DNA of 64,000 bases from Domibacillus aminovorans (GTDB taxonomy: Bacteria; Bacillota; Bacilli; Bacillales; Domibacillaceae), in contig NZ_LQWY01000044.1 in the NCBI RefSeq assembly GCF_001643235.1, positions 16,939 through 80,938 on the forward strand. The letters are read 5' to 3'. A program made the position numbers and the translations under genes. The notes beneath the pieces are model-generated. The model was given only the letters and a program-made list of their open reading frames with translations, did no database searches and was not told the DNA's origin. Below, piece after piece: positions 45,304 to 53,523 of the stretch; position 1 is the stretch's first letter; each line of letters begins with the position of its first letter.

Positions 45304-46219
45304 TAGATTCAGCTCCTTCTGCAAGACGAGGGCCTGTCCGGCTCGTAATATCCGCATTCACTTCAATGACTTCTTTATTTTTCACTGCATTCACGTTATC
45401 CCAGCCTTCGCGCGTCAATACGCCATCAACCGCGTTTTCCACGTAAGAGCCGTAATTCAGTAAAATAACATCTGGATTTTTTTCAATTACCGCTTCTTCC
45501 GTTACTTGCGGCCATCCTTCTTGATCTGCCATTGTGTTTTCAACGTTGATCAGCTCAAAAATTTCATTTAGATATGTGCCTTTTCCTGCTGTATAAAGTG
45601 TTGGATCAACTTCAAAAAAGACACTTTTCACGTCTTCTTCTTTAATAGAAGCGGCTTTTTCTTCAAGCGCCGCAAAATCCGCTTTTAATTCTTTTACTTC
45701 CGTTTCAGCTTCTGCTGCTGTCCCGGTTGCTTCTCCAATTAATTCAAACGAATTGTACATTTCAGCGATGCTATCCGCGTTATTAATGACAAGGACATCG
45801 ATGCCTGCTTCGCGAAGCTGCTGAACACCTGTTTCAGAAGCGGCACCGGCAGAATCATGCGCCAAAACAAGATCCGGATCAAGGCTAATAATTTTTTCGA
45901 CGTTAAACTCCATGCCGCCGACTTTTTCTTTTGTTTGTACATCTTCCGGATATGTATCATTATCCGATACACCAACGATTTCTTCACCAAGACCTAATTC
46001 GTACACGATCTCCGTATTGCTTGGTGCTAATGTGACAATGCGTTTTGGTGCCGCTTCAATTTCGACTTCATTACCGTCCGCCCCTGTTACTATAACAGGA
46101 AATCCAGCTGTTTCTTCTGTCTTTGTTTCCTTATTTTCTTTAGTAGGTGCCTCTTCTTCCGCACCGCAGCCTGCAAGCAATGCCGCTGATATTCCTAATG
46201 CCAGCCATGATTTTTTCAT
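45266..46219 (-). CDS. btuF: corrinoid-binding lipoprotein BtuF
   Basis: 317 residues from ATG 46219, with AAGGGGGAA upstream; a longer frame to 46255 would start inside the riboswitch terminator, so it is rejected. Lipobox LLAGC (Cys near residue 18). Periplasmic-binding fold: RIVTLAPSNTEIVYELGLG, GGMEFNVEKIISLDPDLVLAH, FFEVDPTLYTAGKGTYLNEI. First gene after the cobalamin riboswitch; it captures cobalamin or cobinamide outside the membrane. Confidence 0.9.
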   Translation of the reverse strand: MKKSWLALGISAALLAGCGAEEEAPTKENKETKTEETAGFPVIVTGADGNEVEIEAAPKRIVTLAPSNTEIVYELGLGEEIVGVSDNDTYPEDVQTKEKVGGMEFNVEKIISLDPDLVLAHDSAGAASETGVQQLREAGIDVLVINNADSIAEMYNSFELIGEATGTAAEAETEVKELKADFAALEEKAASIKEEDVKSVFFEVDPTLYTAGKGTYLNEIFELINVENTMADQEGWPQVTEEAVIEKNPDVILLNYGSYVENAVDGVLTREGWDNVNAVKNKEVIEVNADITSRTGPRLAEGAESIAEAVYPDVFAQ

Positions 46220-46242
46220 CAATAATTCCCCCTTTTTTCGGA

Positions 46243-46274
46243 AAATAAAAAACACCTCTACGTGATAGAGGTGT
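46243..46274 (-). terminator. terminator of the cobalamin riboswitch
   Basis: ACACCTCTA-TCACG-TAGAGGTGT followed on the minus strand by a T-rich run, between the aptamer and btuF: the expression platform. Confidence 0.85.
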
Positions 46275-46314
46275 ATGAAAGACAGTCAGACCCGTCCGTC
46301 ACACCACCTATCCG

Positions 46315-46500
46315 CGCAGGTTGTCGGTGCATCGTTCCAAGGCAGGTCTCCTGGCTCATGGTCATCGTAAAAAACGTCTTCCCGTGTGTTTACACAGTGA
46401 CATCGTGTCTTTTACTCCCATTTACAGTGGCGGGACCGCGCTGGAATTTCACCAGCTTCCCTTTTAAGAAACCGCTATTCGCAGCTTCACCTAGATACGT
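46315..46500 (-). ncRNA. cobalamin (AdoCbl) riboswitch
   Basis: On the minus strand the B12 box AGCCAGGAGACCTGCC lies at 46341-46356. Upstream are the conserved GGGAAGCTGGTGAAATTCC..GCGGTCCCGCCACTG core and an AGGTGAAGCTGCG 5' element. A terminator follows. It should shut down the thirteen-gene corrinoid operon when cobalamin is plentiful. Confidence 0.95.
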
Positions 46501-46652
46501 TCATATGTATGTTTTCCGTCATGTTTCATTATACATGAAAAAAGAGAAAGGTTATTTTTTCAGAAAATTCAGCTTTATATAAAAATTATATGTTTATTAT
46601 CTATGAAAAAGTGGAACATGTTTAGTAACGATAAAGAATGGAGGCGTTTATA

Positions 46653-46826
46653 GTGGGTCCCTTAACAGTAATTATTCTTTTTCTGATTATTATGGTCGTT
46701 GGATTCTTTTTCGTTTATTTTCTCCGTGACTCATTTGATTTCAGTGACTCGAACCGGATTGATAAATTTCCGGACAATAATGACAGCTATTTCAACCAAG
46801 ATTCATCATATGAACAAAAATTGTAA
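46653..46826 (+). CDS. small membrane protein, 57 residues
   Basis: GTG 46653 follows GGAGG at eight bases, preferred over ATG 46638, which would include that site. One N-terminal membrane helix (LTVIILFLIIMVVGFFFVYF) and a hydrophilic acidic tail rich in Asp and Asn (FPDNNDSYFNQDSSYEQKL), probably cytoplasmic. Own terminator. No family recognised. Confidence 0.65.
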   Translation: MGPLTVIILFLIIMVVGFFFVYFLRDSFDFSDSNRIDKFPDNNDSYFNQDSSYEQKL

Positions 46827-46834
46827 TGTGACCG

Positions 46835-46860
46835 CCTGTCTATTATGGACAGGTTTTTTT
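46835..46860 (+). terminator. terminator of the small membrane protein gene
   Basis: CCTGTC-TATTATG-GACAGG followed by seven T. Confidence 0.85.
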
Positions 46861-46936
46861 ATTTGAAAGGAACAGAACATACTCTTAAAATTATTTTCCT
46901 ATCCTGTTTCTACATCCAATATCACGGGAAAAACCG

Positions 46937-47056
46937 GTGAAAGATTCATTAATTAAATTTGGGTTATCTGAAGAAGACGCAGAGAACTATCACAGGGAGT
47001 TCGCAAAAGAAAAAGTGCTGCTCGTCATAGACGAACAGCCTCCCGGTACCGTATAA
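46937..47056 (+). pseudogene. possible remnant of a YflT-like general stress protein
   Basis: About 39 codons, VKDSLIKFGLSEEDAENYHR then [17 protein letters not shown], ending at a stop inside the 3' end of pabC. The LSEEDAxxYxxEL...K-LLV pattern resembles the C-terminal module of YflT/general-stress-17M proteins. There is no ribosome site or start; too short to be sure. Confidence 0.35.
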
Positions 47057-47861
47057 ATAATGCATTTACGGCCGCCCCTTCTGCACCTGGAAATGTTGTA
47101 TTTCCGAGTGCAGACAACGGCACAATTTCTTGAATAGAATTCGTGACAAATGCTTCATCAGCTGCATAAACATCTTCCGGATGGTACAATCCTTCTTCTA
47201 CATTCATACCGGCTTCCCGCGCTATTTTCATGACAAATCGCCGTGTCACACCGGCCAGGATACCAGTCTCACGCGCTGGTGTATATAGCGTGTTTTGCTG
47301 CGTCCAAAAAATATTCGACACAACCCCTTCTGCTATATAACCGTTTTCCGTCAAAAATATCCCTTCAACTTTAGGATCATTTCCAACCTCACGCTTACCA
47401 AACATATTATTTAAATAATGATGCGACTTCAAACGATAACGGCCTTCTGGACTGTTCCGGCGCAGCGTTAACCATTCACCTTTTTTTTCAGCAAGAGATT
47501 CTGTCCCAGTGAGTGGTTTTTGAAAGACGATCATATTCGGATTTCGATAGGGCGTTGTCTGTAACCCAATTTCACCGTCACCCGCTGAAACGTTCAATCG
47601 AATATAAGCATTTTCCCATCCATTGGCGTCAAAAAGCATCGATAATATTTTTTCAACATTGCTTCGATTCAATTGCAGATCAATATTTAATTCCGTCAAG
47701 CTTTCATTCAGCCGGATAAGATGTTCATCCAATAAAAACGGTCTGCCATTATATGTACGGAACGTTTCAAAAACACCGATTCCGTATAAAAAGCCGTGAT
47801 CATACGGAGAAATACGTACATCTTCGTTTTTAATGATTTCCCCATTTACGTACGTGTACAT
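47025..47861 (-). CDS. pabC: 4-amino-4-deoxychorismate lyase PabC
   Basis: 278 residues from ATG 47861 (GGAGG six bases upstream); the frame to 47912 lies within pabA. Fold-type IV PLP enzyme with [20 protein letters not shown], the PLP-lysine in [24 protein letters not shown] and [15 protein letters not shown]. It releases pyruvate from aminodeoxychorismate to give p-aminobenzoate. Overlaps pabA by 16 bases. Branched-chain/D-amino-acid aminotransferases are relatives, but the pab context settles it. Confidence 0.92.
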   Translation of the reverse strand: MYTYVNGEIIKNEDVRISPYDHGFLYGIGVFETFRTYNGRPFLLDEHLIRLNESLTELNIDLQLNRSNVEKILSMLFDANGWENAYIRLNVSAGDGEIGLQTTPYRNPNMIVFQKPLTGTESLAEKKGEWLTLRRNSPEGRYRLKSHHYLNNMFGKREVGNDPKVEGIFLTENGYIAEGVVSNIFWTQQNTLYTPARETGILAGVTRRFVMKIAREAGMNVEEGLYHPEDVYAADEAFVTNSIQEIVPLSALGNTTFPGAEGAAVNALFIRYREAVRL

Positions 47862-48436
47862 AACGCGCCTCCATATGTGGATATGAAATTTTGCAGCATC
47901 TCTTTCCCGCATTCGGTCATGATTGATTCGGGGTGAAACTGAACGGCTTCAACGGCAAATTCTTTATGACGGATCGCCATAATTTCACCTTCTTCTGTCC
48001 ATGCAGATACGTCGAAGCAATCCGGTAACGTTTCTTTTTTGACTATGAGCGAATGATAGCGCGTCGCCCGAAATGGGTTTGGTAAATTTTTAAATACTGT
48101 TTTGCCGTCATGAAAAACGGGAGACGTTTTCCCGTGCATAAGCCGTTCCGCGCGAATGACATCACCGCCGAACGCCTGCGCAATCGACTGCTGACCGAGA
48201 CAAACGCCAAACAGCGGAATCTTGCCGGCGAATTTCTCAACCGCTTCCATGCTGATGCCCGCCTCGTCTGGCGTGCATGGTCCAGGAGATATCATAACAA
48301 AATCCGGATTCATGCCGGCAATTTGATCGGTTGTCACTTCATCATTGCGACGCACGACGAGTTCATGGCCAAGTTCACCGAGATATTGTACAAGATTGTA
48401 TGTAAATGAATCGTAATTATCAATCATAAAAATCAT
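47846..48436 (-). CDS. pabA: aminodeoxychorismate/anthranilate synthase glutamine amidotransferase PabA
   Basis: 196 residues, class I amidotransferase: [19 protein letters not shown], nucleophile C79 in [12 protein letters not shown], and His-x-Glu in [11 protein letters not shown]. It supplies ammonia to PabB; in bacilli the same subunit often also serves TrpE. It overlaps pabB by 4 bases and pabC by 16. Confidence 0.92.
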   Translation of the reverse strand: MIFMIDNYDSFTYNLVQYLGELGHELVVRRNDEVTTDQIAGMNPDFVMISPGPCTPDEAGISMEAVEKFAGKIPLFGVCLGQQSIAQAFGGDVIRAERLMHGKTSPVFHDGKTVFKNLPNPFRATRYHSLIVKKETLPDCFDVSAWTEEGEIMAIRHKEFAVEAVQFHPESIMTECGKEMLQNFISTYGGALCTRT

Positions 48437-49806
48437 TGTGCATCCTCCGCTAGTTCCATCGCTTTTAACATTGCCGCTGCTTTTTTAAGCGACTCTTTAT
48501 ACTCGTATTCCGGTTTAGAATCAATGACAATGCCGGCTCCTGCCTGCACATAGCCATATCCGTTTGCCGCAAGCATCGTCCGGATGACAATATTCAGCTC
48601 CATATCGCCGTTATAGCCAATCCAGCCGATCGATCCTGTGTAAATACCCCGTTGCACTGGTTCAAGCTCTTCAATAATTTCCATCGTCCTCACTTTAGGT
48701 GCACCGGTAATCGTGCCACCAGGGAAGACTGCGTCGATGACATCCGCATTCGTTTTACCTTCAGCGAGTTCGCCGCGCACGTTTGAGACGATGTGCATCA
48801 CATGTGAGTATTTTTCAATGACCATAAATTCATTTACTTCAACCGTGCCATACCGGGACACACGGCCGAGATCATTTCGCTCTAAATCGACAAGCATCAC
48901 ATGTTCCGCCCGCTCTTTTTCATTGTTGATCAGTTCTGCTGCAAGCTGCTCATCTTCCGTATCATCTTTTCCGCGAGAGCGTGTTCCAGCAATTGGGCGT
49001 GTCGAGAGCTTAGTACCATTTTTTTTCACGAGCAATTCCGGCGATCCTGACACAATTTGAAAATCAGGTGTTTGAATGTACGCCATATACGGCGATGGAT
49101 TCAATTCACGCAGCTTTGCATAAACGGCAAGCGGCGGCACATCGAGTGCTTTCGACCGGCGCACTGATAAATTGACTTGGAATACATCTCCTGCCGCAAT
49201 GTATTCACGCACTTGCTCAACAGCATGTTTAAACAGCTCTTCTGGAAACGATACGTCCGTACTGCCTTTCGATTTAGCATGCGACCAATTATTGGTTGGT
49301 TCAGCTAAATCAAGCCAACTAGAGAATAATTCATCCAGTCCCTCATCCGTTTCACCCATTTTCATGACAAATAATTCGTTCGTTTCATGATCGAATGCCG
49401 CCCATTCATCAAACAGCAAAAACTGTACATCGGGAAGGTCAATGTCTTGCTTCGCTACCCTAGGGAGCGCTTCAATGAACCGAACATAATCGTAACTGAT
49501 CCAGCCCACCGCACCGCCTTGAAAGTCTGGGAGATCATCGCGTTTCGATATGTTTCGCTCGTTTAAAAGCTGGATCAACATATGAAGCGGGTTCCCTTTA
49601 AACAGCTTCTCTTGCCCTTTTTCTTGCAAAAGAAGTCCTTCAGTTGTAGACGTCGCAATAGCCGATGGCTTCATTCCTGCAAAGCTATAGCGTCCTCCGC
49701 GTCCGCTTTCAAGCAAGGCATGATGCGATTCATTTTTCGTCAGTACTGTATATTGAGTGAAAAATTGATCTTTATTGTAGGTTGTTTTACGGTAAAAAAT
49801 GTTCAC
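48433..49806 (-). CDS. pabB: aminodeoxychorismate synthase component I PabB
   Basis: 457 residues from GTG 49806, six bases after AAAGGTGG; the ATG at 49842 lacks a ribosome site. Chorismate-binding domain with [68 protein letters not shown] and the C-terminal [17 protein letters not shown]. The lysine in GAPKVR is kept; the TrpE-type feedback LLES motif is not obvious. First committed step to folate's p-aminobenzoate. Confidence 0.9.
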   Translation of the reverse strand: MNIFYRKTTYNKDQFFTQYTVLTKNESHHALLESGRGGRYSFAGMKPSAIATSTTEGLLLQEKGQEKLFKGNPLHMLIQLLNERNISKRDDLPDFQGGAVGWISYDYVRFIEALPRVAKQDIDLPDVQFLLFDEWAAFDHETNELFVMKMGETDEGLDELFSSWLDLAEPTNNWSHAKSKGSTDVSFPEELFKHAVEQVREYIAAGDVFQVNLSVRRSKALDVPPLAVYAKLRELNPSPYMAYIQTPDFQIVSGSPELLVKKNGTKLSTRPIAGTRSRGKDDTEDEQLAAELINNEKERAEHVMLVDLERNDLGRVSRYGTVEVNEFMVIEKYSHVMHIVSNVRGELAEGKTNADVIDAVFPGGTITGAPKVRTMEIIEELEPVQRGIYTGSIGWIGYNGDMELNIVIRTMLAANGYGYVQAGAGIVIDSKPEYEYKESLKKAAAMLKAMELAEDAQ

Positions 49807-49809
49807 GTG

Positions 49810-49856
49810 GTGCCACCTTTCACAATGTTCTACATTCATCATAATACGGGCGGCAC
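49810..49856 (-). promoter_or_regulatory. pabB: hairpin overlapping the pabB ribosome site
   Basis: On the minus strand GTGCCGCC (49856-49849) can pair with GGTGGCAC (49817-49810), eight base pairs with one G-U. The second arm contains most of the AAAGGTGG ribosome site. A possible translation control element, or chance. Confidence 0.35.
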
Positions 49857-49870
49857 TTGTTTGGAAATGG

Positions 49871-50389
49871 TTATTTTACAGCAATGAAGCGGTTAACAAT
49901 AACAGGAAATTCAGCTAACATGAGTTCTGTCCAACCATTTAAAACAGCTTCACGCGCGTTCTGAGCCGTCAGCTGCTGAAATAAAATCGTCGTAAAGCCG
50001 ACCGCTTTCAAACGCTCCCAGTAGCCTGGGAGTGTTTCCGCGTACGGAAAGTCGGAAGCGGGTGGAAGTGAGGTTGCTTCGGCGAAATCGACGACGAAAC
50101 GGCCGCCTACCTTGAGCACATCGTATGCCTGTGCCGTCCACTGTGCTCCTTCTGCATATCCGTGAATCGACAGCGGAGCCGCGACTGTATCAAATTCATT
50201 TTGCTTTATTTGTGAAAAGATAGCTGCGGGCAGGACAATCGCACCGGCATCTGAACATCGCGCCGCTAATGTTTCTGAGCCGCCGATAACCATGATTCGC
50301 TCTCCTTGTTGCGGTTGAATGGTATTGTATAAATTGCCTAATGTGATTTTCAACTCTTTTTCCTGTTTTATTTTTTCTGCGACTGCCAT
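49871..50389 (-). CDS. S-box-controlled protein of unknown function, Rossmann/methyltransferase-like
   Basis: 172 residues, soluble. GERIMVIGGSETLAARCSDA resembles motif I of class I methyltransferases (glycine-rich loop after a beta strand) but lacks the usual E/D-x-G-x-G-x-G. EFDTVAAPLSIHGYAEGAQW then AYDVLKVGGRFVVDFAEATS resembles the post-motif region where a product strand follows a GG turn. It is preceded by GGGAGGG and, upstream, by a complete SAM riboswitch and promoter, so it belongs to methionine/SAM metabolism. pabBAC starts 65 bases downstream on the same strand with no T-run terminator between. I do not recognise a characterised homologue. Confidence 0.6.
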   Translation of the reverse strand: MAVAEKIKQEKELKITLGNLYNTIQPQQGERIMVIGGSETLAARCSDAGAIVLPAAIFSQIKQNEFDTVAAPLSIHGYAEGAQWTAQAYDVLKVGGRFVVDFAEATSLPPASDFPYAETLPGYWERLKAVGFTTILFQQLTAQNAREAVLNGWTELMLAEFPVIVNRFIAVK

Positions 50390-50410
50390 GGCAAGCCCTC
50401 CCTTTTAAAA

Positions 50411-50449
50411 TATAAAAATCCCTCTTCCTGAGAATATGGAAGAGGGATT
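50411..50449 (-). terminator. terminator of the second SAM riboswitch
   Basis: AATCCCTCTTCC and GGAAGAGGGATT arms with a minus-strand T-run, lying between the aptamer and the start codon at 50389. Confidence 0.88.
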
Positions 50450-50462
50450 CGTCTGTGTATTC

Positions 50463-50567
50463 CTCTTATCTCTCAGTCGTAACTGCAAGATTTAGCACCG
50501 TGCCTAAAAATAGGTCGGTTGCCGGGTGTCATCGGGCTTGTCCCTCCACCTGCTCTTGATAAGATGT
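50463..50567 (-). ncRNA. SAM-I (S-box) riboswitch
   Basis: On the minus strand: ATCTTATCAAGAGCAGGTGG, GAGGGACAAGCCC, CGGCAACC, CACGGTGCTAAATC and the closing GAGAGATAAGAG, with P1 pairing CTTATC to GATAAG. All canonical S-box elements are in order, followed by a terminator. Confidence 0.94.
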
Positions 50568-50597
50568 ATTAAATTGTCCGTTTATTATGTAAGATGG

Positions 50598-50626
50598 ATT
50601 ATGGCACGTTTCATTTTCTCTGTCAA
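50598..50626 (-). promoter_or_regulatory. promoter of the second S-box transcript
   Basis: On the minus strand TTGACA (50626-50621), 17 bases, CATAAT (50603-50598), about 30 bases ahead of the aptamer. Confidence 0.75.
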
Positions 50627-50665
50627 CCATGATACAATTTTCAAAAAGAAGCGGAGGCTAGGGAT

Positions 50666-51442
50666 ATGAAAATAGCTTGTTTACAGATAGACATCGCCTT
50701 TGGTAATCCAGATTTGAATTATAAACGCGCGGCAGACTATTTGAAAAAAGCACATGAAGCAGGGTGTGAACTGGCGGTCTTGCCCGAGTTATGGACGACT
50801 GGTTACGACTTAACGCGGCTTGATGAGATCGCTGATACCGGTGCTTCGCGGACAAAAGCATTTTTGTCTGATGCAGCGAAAAAATACAGAATGCATATCG
50901 TTGGCGGTTCGGTTGCAAATGACACGGATGACGGCGTGAAAAACACGATGATCATTGTGAATCATCACGGTGAGGTCGTAAAAGAGTATAGCAAATTGCA
51001 TTTGTTCCGGTTGATGAACGAAGAAAAGTATTTGGCTGCGGGTGATACGGACGGACTGTTTGAATTGGACGGCGAAAAAATGGCCGGATTTATTTGCTAT
51101 GACATTCGGTTCCCAGAGTGGTTCCGAAAGCACGTCTTAAATGGCGCACGTGTGTTGTTTGTACCGGCAGAGTGGCCCCTCGCTCGTGTCGATCATTGGC
51201 GCACATTGTTAATTGCCCGAGCAATTGAAAACCAGGCGTATGTCGTTGCGTGCAACCGTGTAGGCTCTGATCCAGATAATCAATTCGCCGGACATTCGAT
51301 CATTGTTGGGCCGTGGGGCGAAGTGATTGCAGAAGCAGGTAAAGAGGAAGAAATGCTGATTGGTGAAATTGACTTTGATGCGATTGACGAAATTCGGAGC
51401 CGCATTCCGGTATTCGAAGACAGACTCGAGTCATTTTATTAA
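50666..51442 (+). CDS. mtnU: carbon-nitrogen hydrolase, omega-amidase MtnU type
   Basis: 258 residues, nitrilase superfamily with the complete Glu-Lys-Cys triad: E41 in VLPELWTTGYDL, K110 in YSKLHLFRLMNEE, C144 in FICYDIRFPEW. The sequence resembles MtnU (YkrU), which deamidates alpha-ketoglutaramate formed in the last transamination of methionine salvage. The other mtn genes are not in the window, but a SAM-regulated gene diverges from it. GGAGG-like ribosome site and terminator. Confidence 0.82.
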   Translation: MKIACLQIDIAFGNPDLNYKRAADYLKKAHEAGCELAVLPELWTTGYDLTRLDEIADTGASRTKAFLSDAAKKYRMHIVGGSVANDTDDGVKNTMIIVNHHGEVVKEYSKLHLFRLMNEEKYLAAGDTDGLFELDGEKMAGFICYDIRFPEWFRKHVLNGARVLFVPAEWPLARVDHWRTLLIARAIENQAYVVACNRVGSDPDNQFAGHSIIVGPWGEVIAEAGKEEEMLIGEIDFDAIDEIRSRIPVFEDRLESFY

Positions 51443-51448
51443 TTGTTG

Positions 51449-51479
51449 AGCGCCCCGATCGGTGTCGGTGGCGCTTTTC
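51449..51479 (+). terminator. terminator of mtnU
   Basis: AGCGCC and GGCGCT arms around a GC-rich loop, then a T-run. Confidence 0.7.
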
Positions 51480-51633
51480 TTATTGAATGATGATCACCTG
51501 TCATCATTTTTGGGTACTCACAGTTATTTGTGACCGCTTATCCCATTTTATGACCACCCATATCGATAGATCAAAGGCTATAAACGCGACGTCTGTCGCA
51601 ACACCTTTGTTTAGTACATCCTGTACGTCAAAA

Positions 51634-51663
51634 AACCTATCCATCAGCTATGGACAGGTTTTC
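51634..51663 (-). terminator. terminator of metA
   Basis: AACCTGTCCAT and ATGGATAGGTT arms with six T on the minus strand, just past the metA stop. Confidence 0.8.
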
Positions 51664-51676
51664 GGGTCTTACCCTT

Positions 51677-52585
51677 TCATTTCCACTCGTATGGCGTCTC
51701 CTGATAGACATAGTAGTTAAGCCAGTTGTAGTAGAGCAAATGCGCGTGCGAGCGCCATTTGTTTAGTGGGCGTTTTGATGCGTCGTTATCTGGAAAGTAG
51801 TTTTCTGGCATCGCGATATCGATACCTTTGGCACAGTCTCTCTCATATTCTTCTGCGAGCGTAGTCGCGTCATACTCCAAATGGCCAGTGATCATAATGT
51901 TTCGTGCGTCTTTTGACATCATGAGAAGCGGTCCGGCTTCCGGTGACGATGCGAGCAAAACCAAGTCTTCATTTGCTTCGATCGCTTCCTGACTCACATC
52001 TGTATAACGCGATACCGGCGAATAAAACTCGTCGTCAAAACCGCGTAACAATTTAATAGTCGGGTCAGTAATCGTATGTTTATATATACCAGAACATTTA
52101 CCCGGTAGTTCATATTTATCAATGCCGTAATGATGATACAACGCTGCCTGGGCACCCCAGCAAATATGCAATGTCGATGTGACATTTGTTTTTGCCCAAT
52201 TCATAATATCCTGTAATTCCGGCCAATAGTTAACCTTTTCAAAATCCATCAGCTCAATCGGTGCGCCTGTAATAATCAGTCCATCGTAGCGGCGGCTTTT
52301 CACTTCTTCTAGTGTCGTATAAAATTGCTCAAGATGTGATTTGCTTACGTTTTTTGACTCATATGTCGCTGTATATAAAAACGAAACATTTACTTGCAAC
52401 GGTGTATTGCCGAGCAACCGCAGCAAATGAGCTTCCGTTTTTTCTTTTTCCGGCATTAAGTTCAAAATAAGGATATTGAGCGGGCGGATATCCTGCATCC
52501 GAGCACGATCCGCGTCCATAATGAAAATATTCTCTTTTTCAAGAACCTCACGTGCCGGTAGCTGATATGGTATGTTAATTGGCAT
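51677..52585 (-). CDS. metA: homoserine O-acetyltransferase MetA
   Basis: 302 residues, MetA family. Nucleophile C142 in [16 protein letters not shown], with [20 protein letters not shown] and FGHLEY-like ITGHLEYD for the histidine. Residue 111 is Glu ([10 protein letters not shown]); in the B. cereus enzyme Glu at this position selects acetyl-CoA over succinyl-CoA, so acetylhomoserine is the probable product. GGGGGG ribosome site. Unlike many bacillus met genes, no S-box is recognisable in its leader. Confidence 0.92.
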   Translation of the reverse strand: MPINIPYQLPAREVLEKENIFIMDADRARMQDIRPLNILILNLMPEKEKTEAHLLRLLGNTPLQVNVSFLYTATYESKNVSKSHLEQFYTTLEEVKSRRYDGLIITGAPIELMDFEKVNYWPELQDIMNWAKTNVTSTLHICWGAQAALYHHYGIDKYELPGKCSGIYKHTITDPTIKLLRGFDDEFYSPVSRYTDVSQEAIEANEDLVLLASSPEAGPLLMMSKDARNIMITGHLEYDATTLAEEYERDCAKGIDIAMPENYFPDNDASKRPLNKWRSHAHLLYYNWLNYYVYQETPYEWK

Positions 52586-52760
52586 TTAGTTTCCCCCCTG
52601 GTTTACATTTTCATTAAATATAAGCGAAGACACCTATTCATTGGAAATACACACTTGGATGACACAAAGACTAAAAGTACGACGTTAATCGCACTGCCTT
52701 CATAACTCACATCGCGAGATCCTCGAACCGAGAGCGTCCATAGCTAGACATTATAATAAT
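52586..52760 (-). promoter_or_regulatory. metA leader region
   Basis: About 150 bases between a TATAAT-like box (52751-52756, minus strand) and metA. It contains a 7-base stem AGTGCGA/TCGTACT followed by a short T-run (about 52670-52695) that could act as an attenuator. I find no S-box or T-box core. Regulatory class unknown. Confidence 0.3.
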
Positions 52761-52786
52761 TATAGGCACCTTTCCCGAAAAAAAAC

Positions 52787-52830
52787 AACCGTTCCTAATT
52801 ATTATTTTTTGATAATAATTAGGAACGGTT
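52787..52830. terminator. strong terminator after the topB remnant
   Basis: Perfect 19-base stem (AACCGTTCCTAATTATTAT and complement, loop of six) just past the topB relic stop. Probably the terminator of the original minus-strand topB gene. Confidence 0.85.
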
Positions 52831-52838
52831 TTTGCTCA

Positions 52839-53135
52839 TTATAATTTTAAATTTTTCAAAGCATCGGCAAGTGCTGTGTTAATCGGTTCATCCTTTTGCT
52901 GCGTTTTCAAGTATTGATTCACATCACGTTTGTTTGCTGCATTTCCGCTTTTTTGCTTACGCTTTTCAAACGCCGACAGTTTTTCTCGATAGCCGCACTT
53001 ACAGAAGAATAGCTTTCCTTCCCCTTCGCCGCGCATTTCCATCTTTTTATGACAATTCGGGCAGCGAGCATTCGTCAAACGGGCCAATTGCTTCCGATAA
53101 CCGCATTCGCGATCCTGGCGTACAAGTAGTTTGCC
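52839..53135 (-). pseudogene. topB: 3' remnant of the resident topB (topoisomerase III)
   Basis: About 98 codons corresponding to the C-terminal zinc-ribbon region of TopB. GKLLVRQDRECGYRKQLARL, TNARCPNCHKKMEMRGEGEG, FCKCGYREKLSAFEKR and the end EPINTALADALKNLKL align without gaps to the end of the intact TopB encoded at 53.5-55.7 kb, but clearly differ from it. There is no start codon, and the 5' side runs into an IS200-type transposase fragment. The matching 5' piece is at 59.15-59.24 kb on the same strand. Confidence 0.88.
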
Positions 53136-53284
53136 GACAACCTCACAAACATCTCCTTTGCATAGTCTGACAATTCATCATCAAATACATTTCTTCTGTC
53201 TTTCACGACTAATACAAGGTGAAAATAAAATAAGAATACTGAGTGATTATTACTTGAAGAGGCTTGTTTACAGGCTCTTTCCAT
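53126..53284 (-). pseudogene. IS200/IS605-type transposase TnpA, N-terminal fragment
   Basis: About 53 codons: SNNHSVFLFYFHLVLVVKDR, RRNVFDDELSDYAKEMFVRL, SANY. This is the N-terminus of the small HUH transposase of IS200-like elements, before the catalytic HxH. It breaks at about 53126-53135, where topB sequence begins in another frame. Marks the left junction of the inserted segment. Confidence 0.7.
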
Positions 53285-53340
53285 TAATTAAGTGCCATGA
53301 GCTACATTTTTAGAATTCCATAAACAATTCAGGTATAGAA

Positions 53341-53448
53341 ACAACAATCACTCCTAAAAAATTAAGTGAAATTCATAAAGAAAATAAACGTTTAAAACAA
53401 GAAGCTGAAATTCTCAAACGAGCGATGTCTATTATGTCTGCTAAATAG
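53341..53448 (+). pseudogene. IS3-family OrfA, C-terminal fragment
   Basis: 36 codons ending KLSEIHKENKRLKQEAEILK, RAMSIMSAK, stop: the leucine-zipper end of an IS3-family OrfA. The helix-turn-helix part and OrfB are missing. Confidence 0.7.
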
Positions 53449-53523
53449 CAAGCATCTTCACATTTACCAACTTAAAACTATGGTATATTAGACGGTACAT
53501 AGTCAGTAAAGGAGTTCGAAGAA

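Noticed and set aside
45303..45357. Longer BtuC N-terminus.
   Set aside because: No ribosome site; AAGGAG followed by TTG 45303 is a better start and gives a normal FecCD N-terminus.
51487..51720. Open frame between mtnU and metA (MMITCHHFWVLTVICDRL...), and IS21-end-like wording around it and at 16860-16915.
   Set aside because: No ribosome site or family match; it overlaps the metA terminator. The resemblance to IS21 ends is only a loose impression and I cannot show repeats.
52586..52760. S-box or T-box in front of metA.
   Set aside because: None of the core elements (CTTATCAAGAG, GGTGCTAAATCC, TGGNACCGCG) could be found on the minus strand.
53075..53284. A 69-residue gene of its own (MERACKQASSSNNHS...).
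   Set aside because: It is a chimera: a transposase fragment followed by out-of-frame topB sequence.
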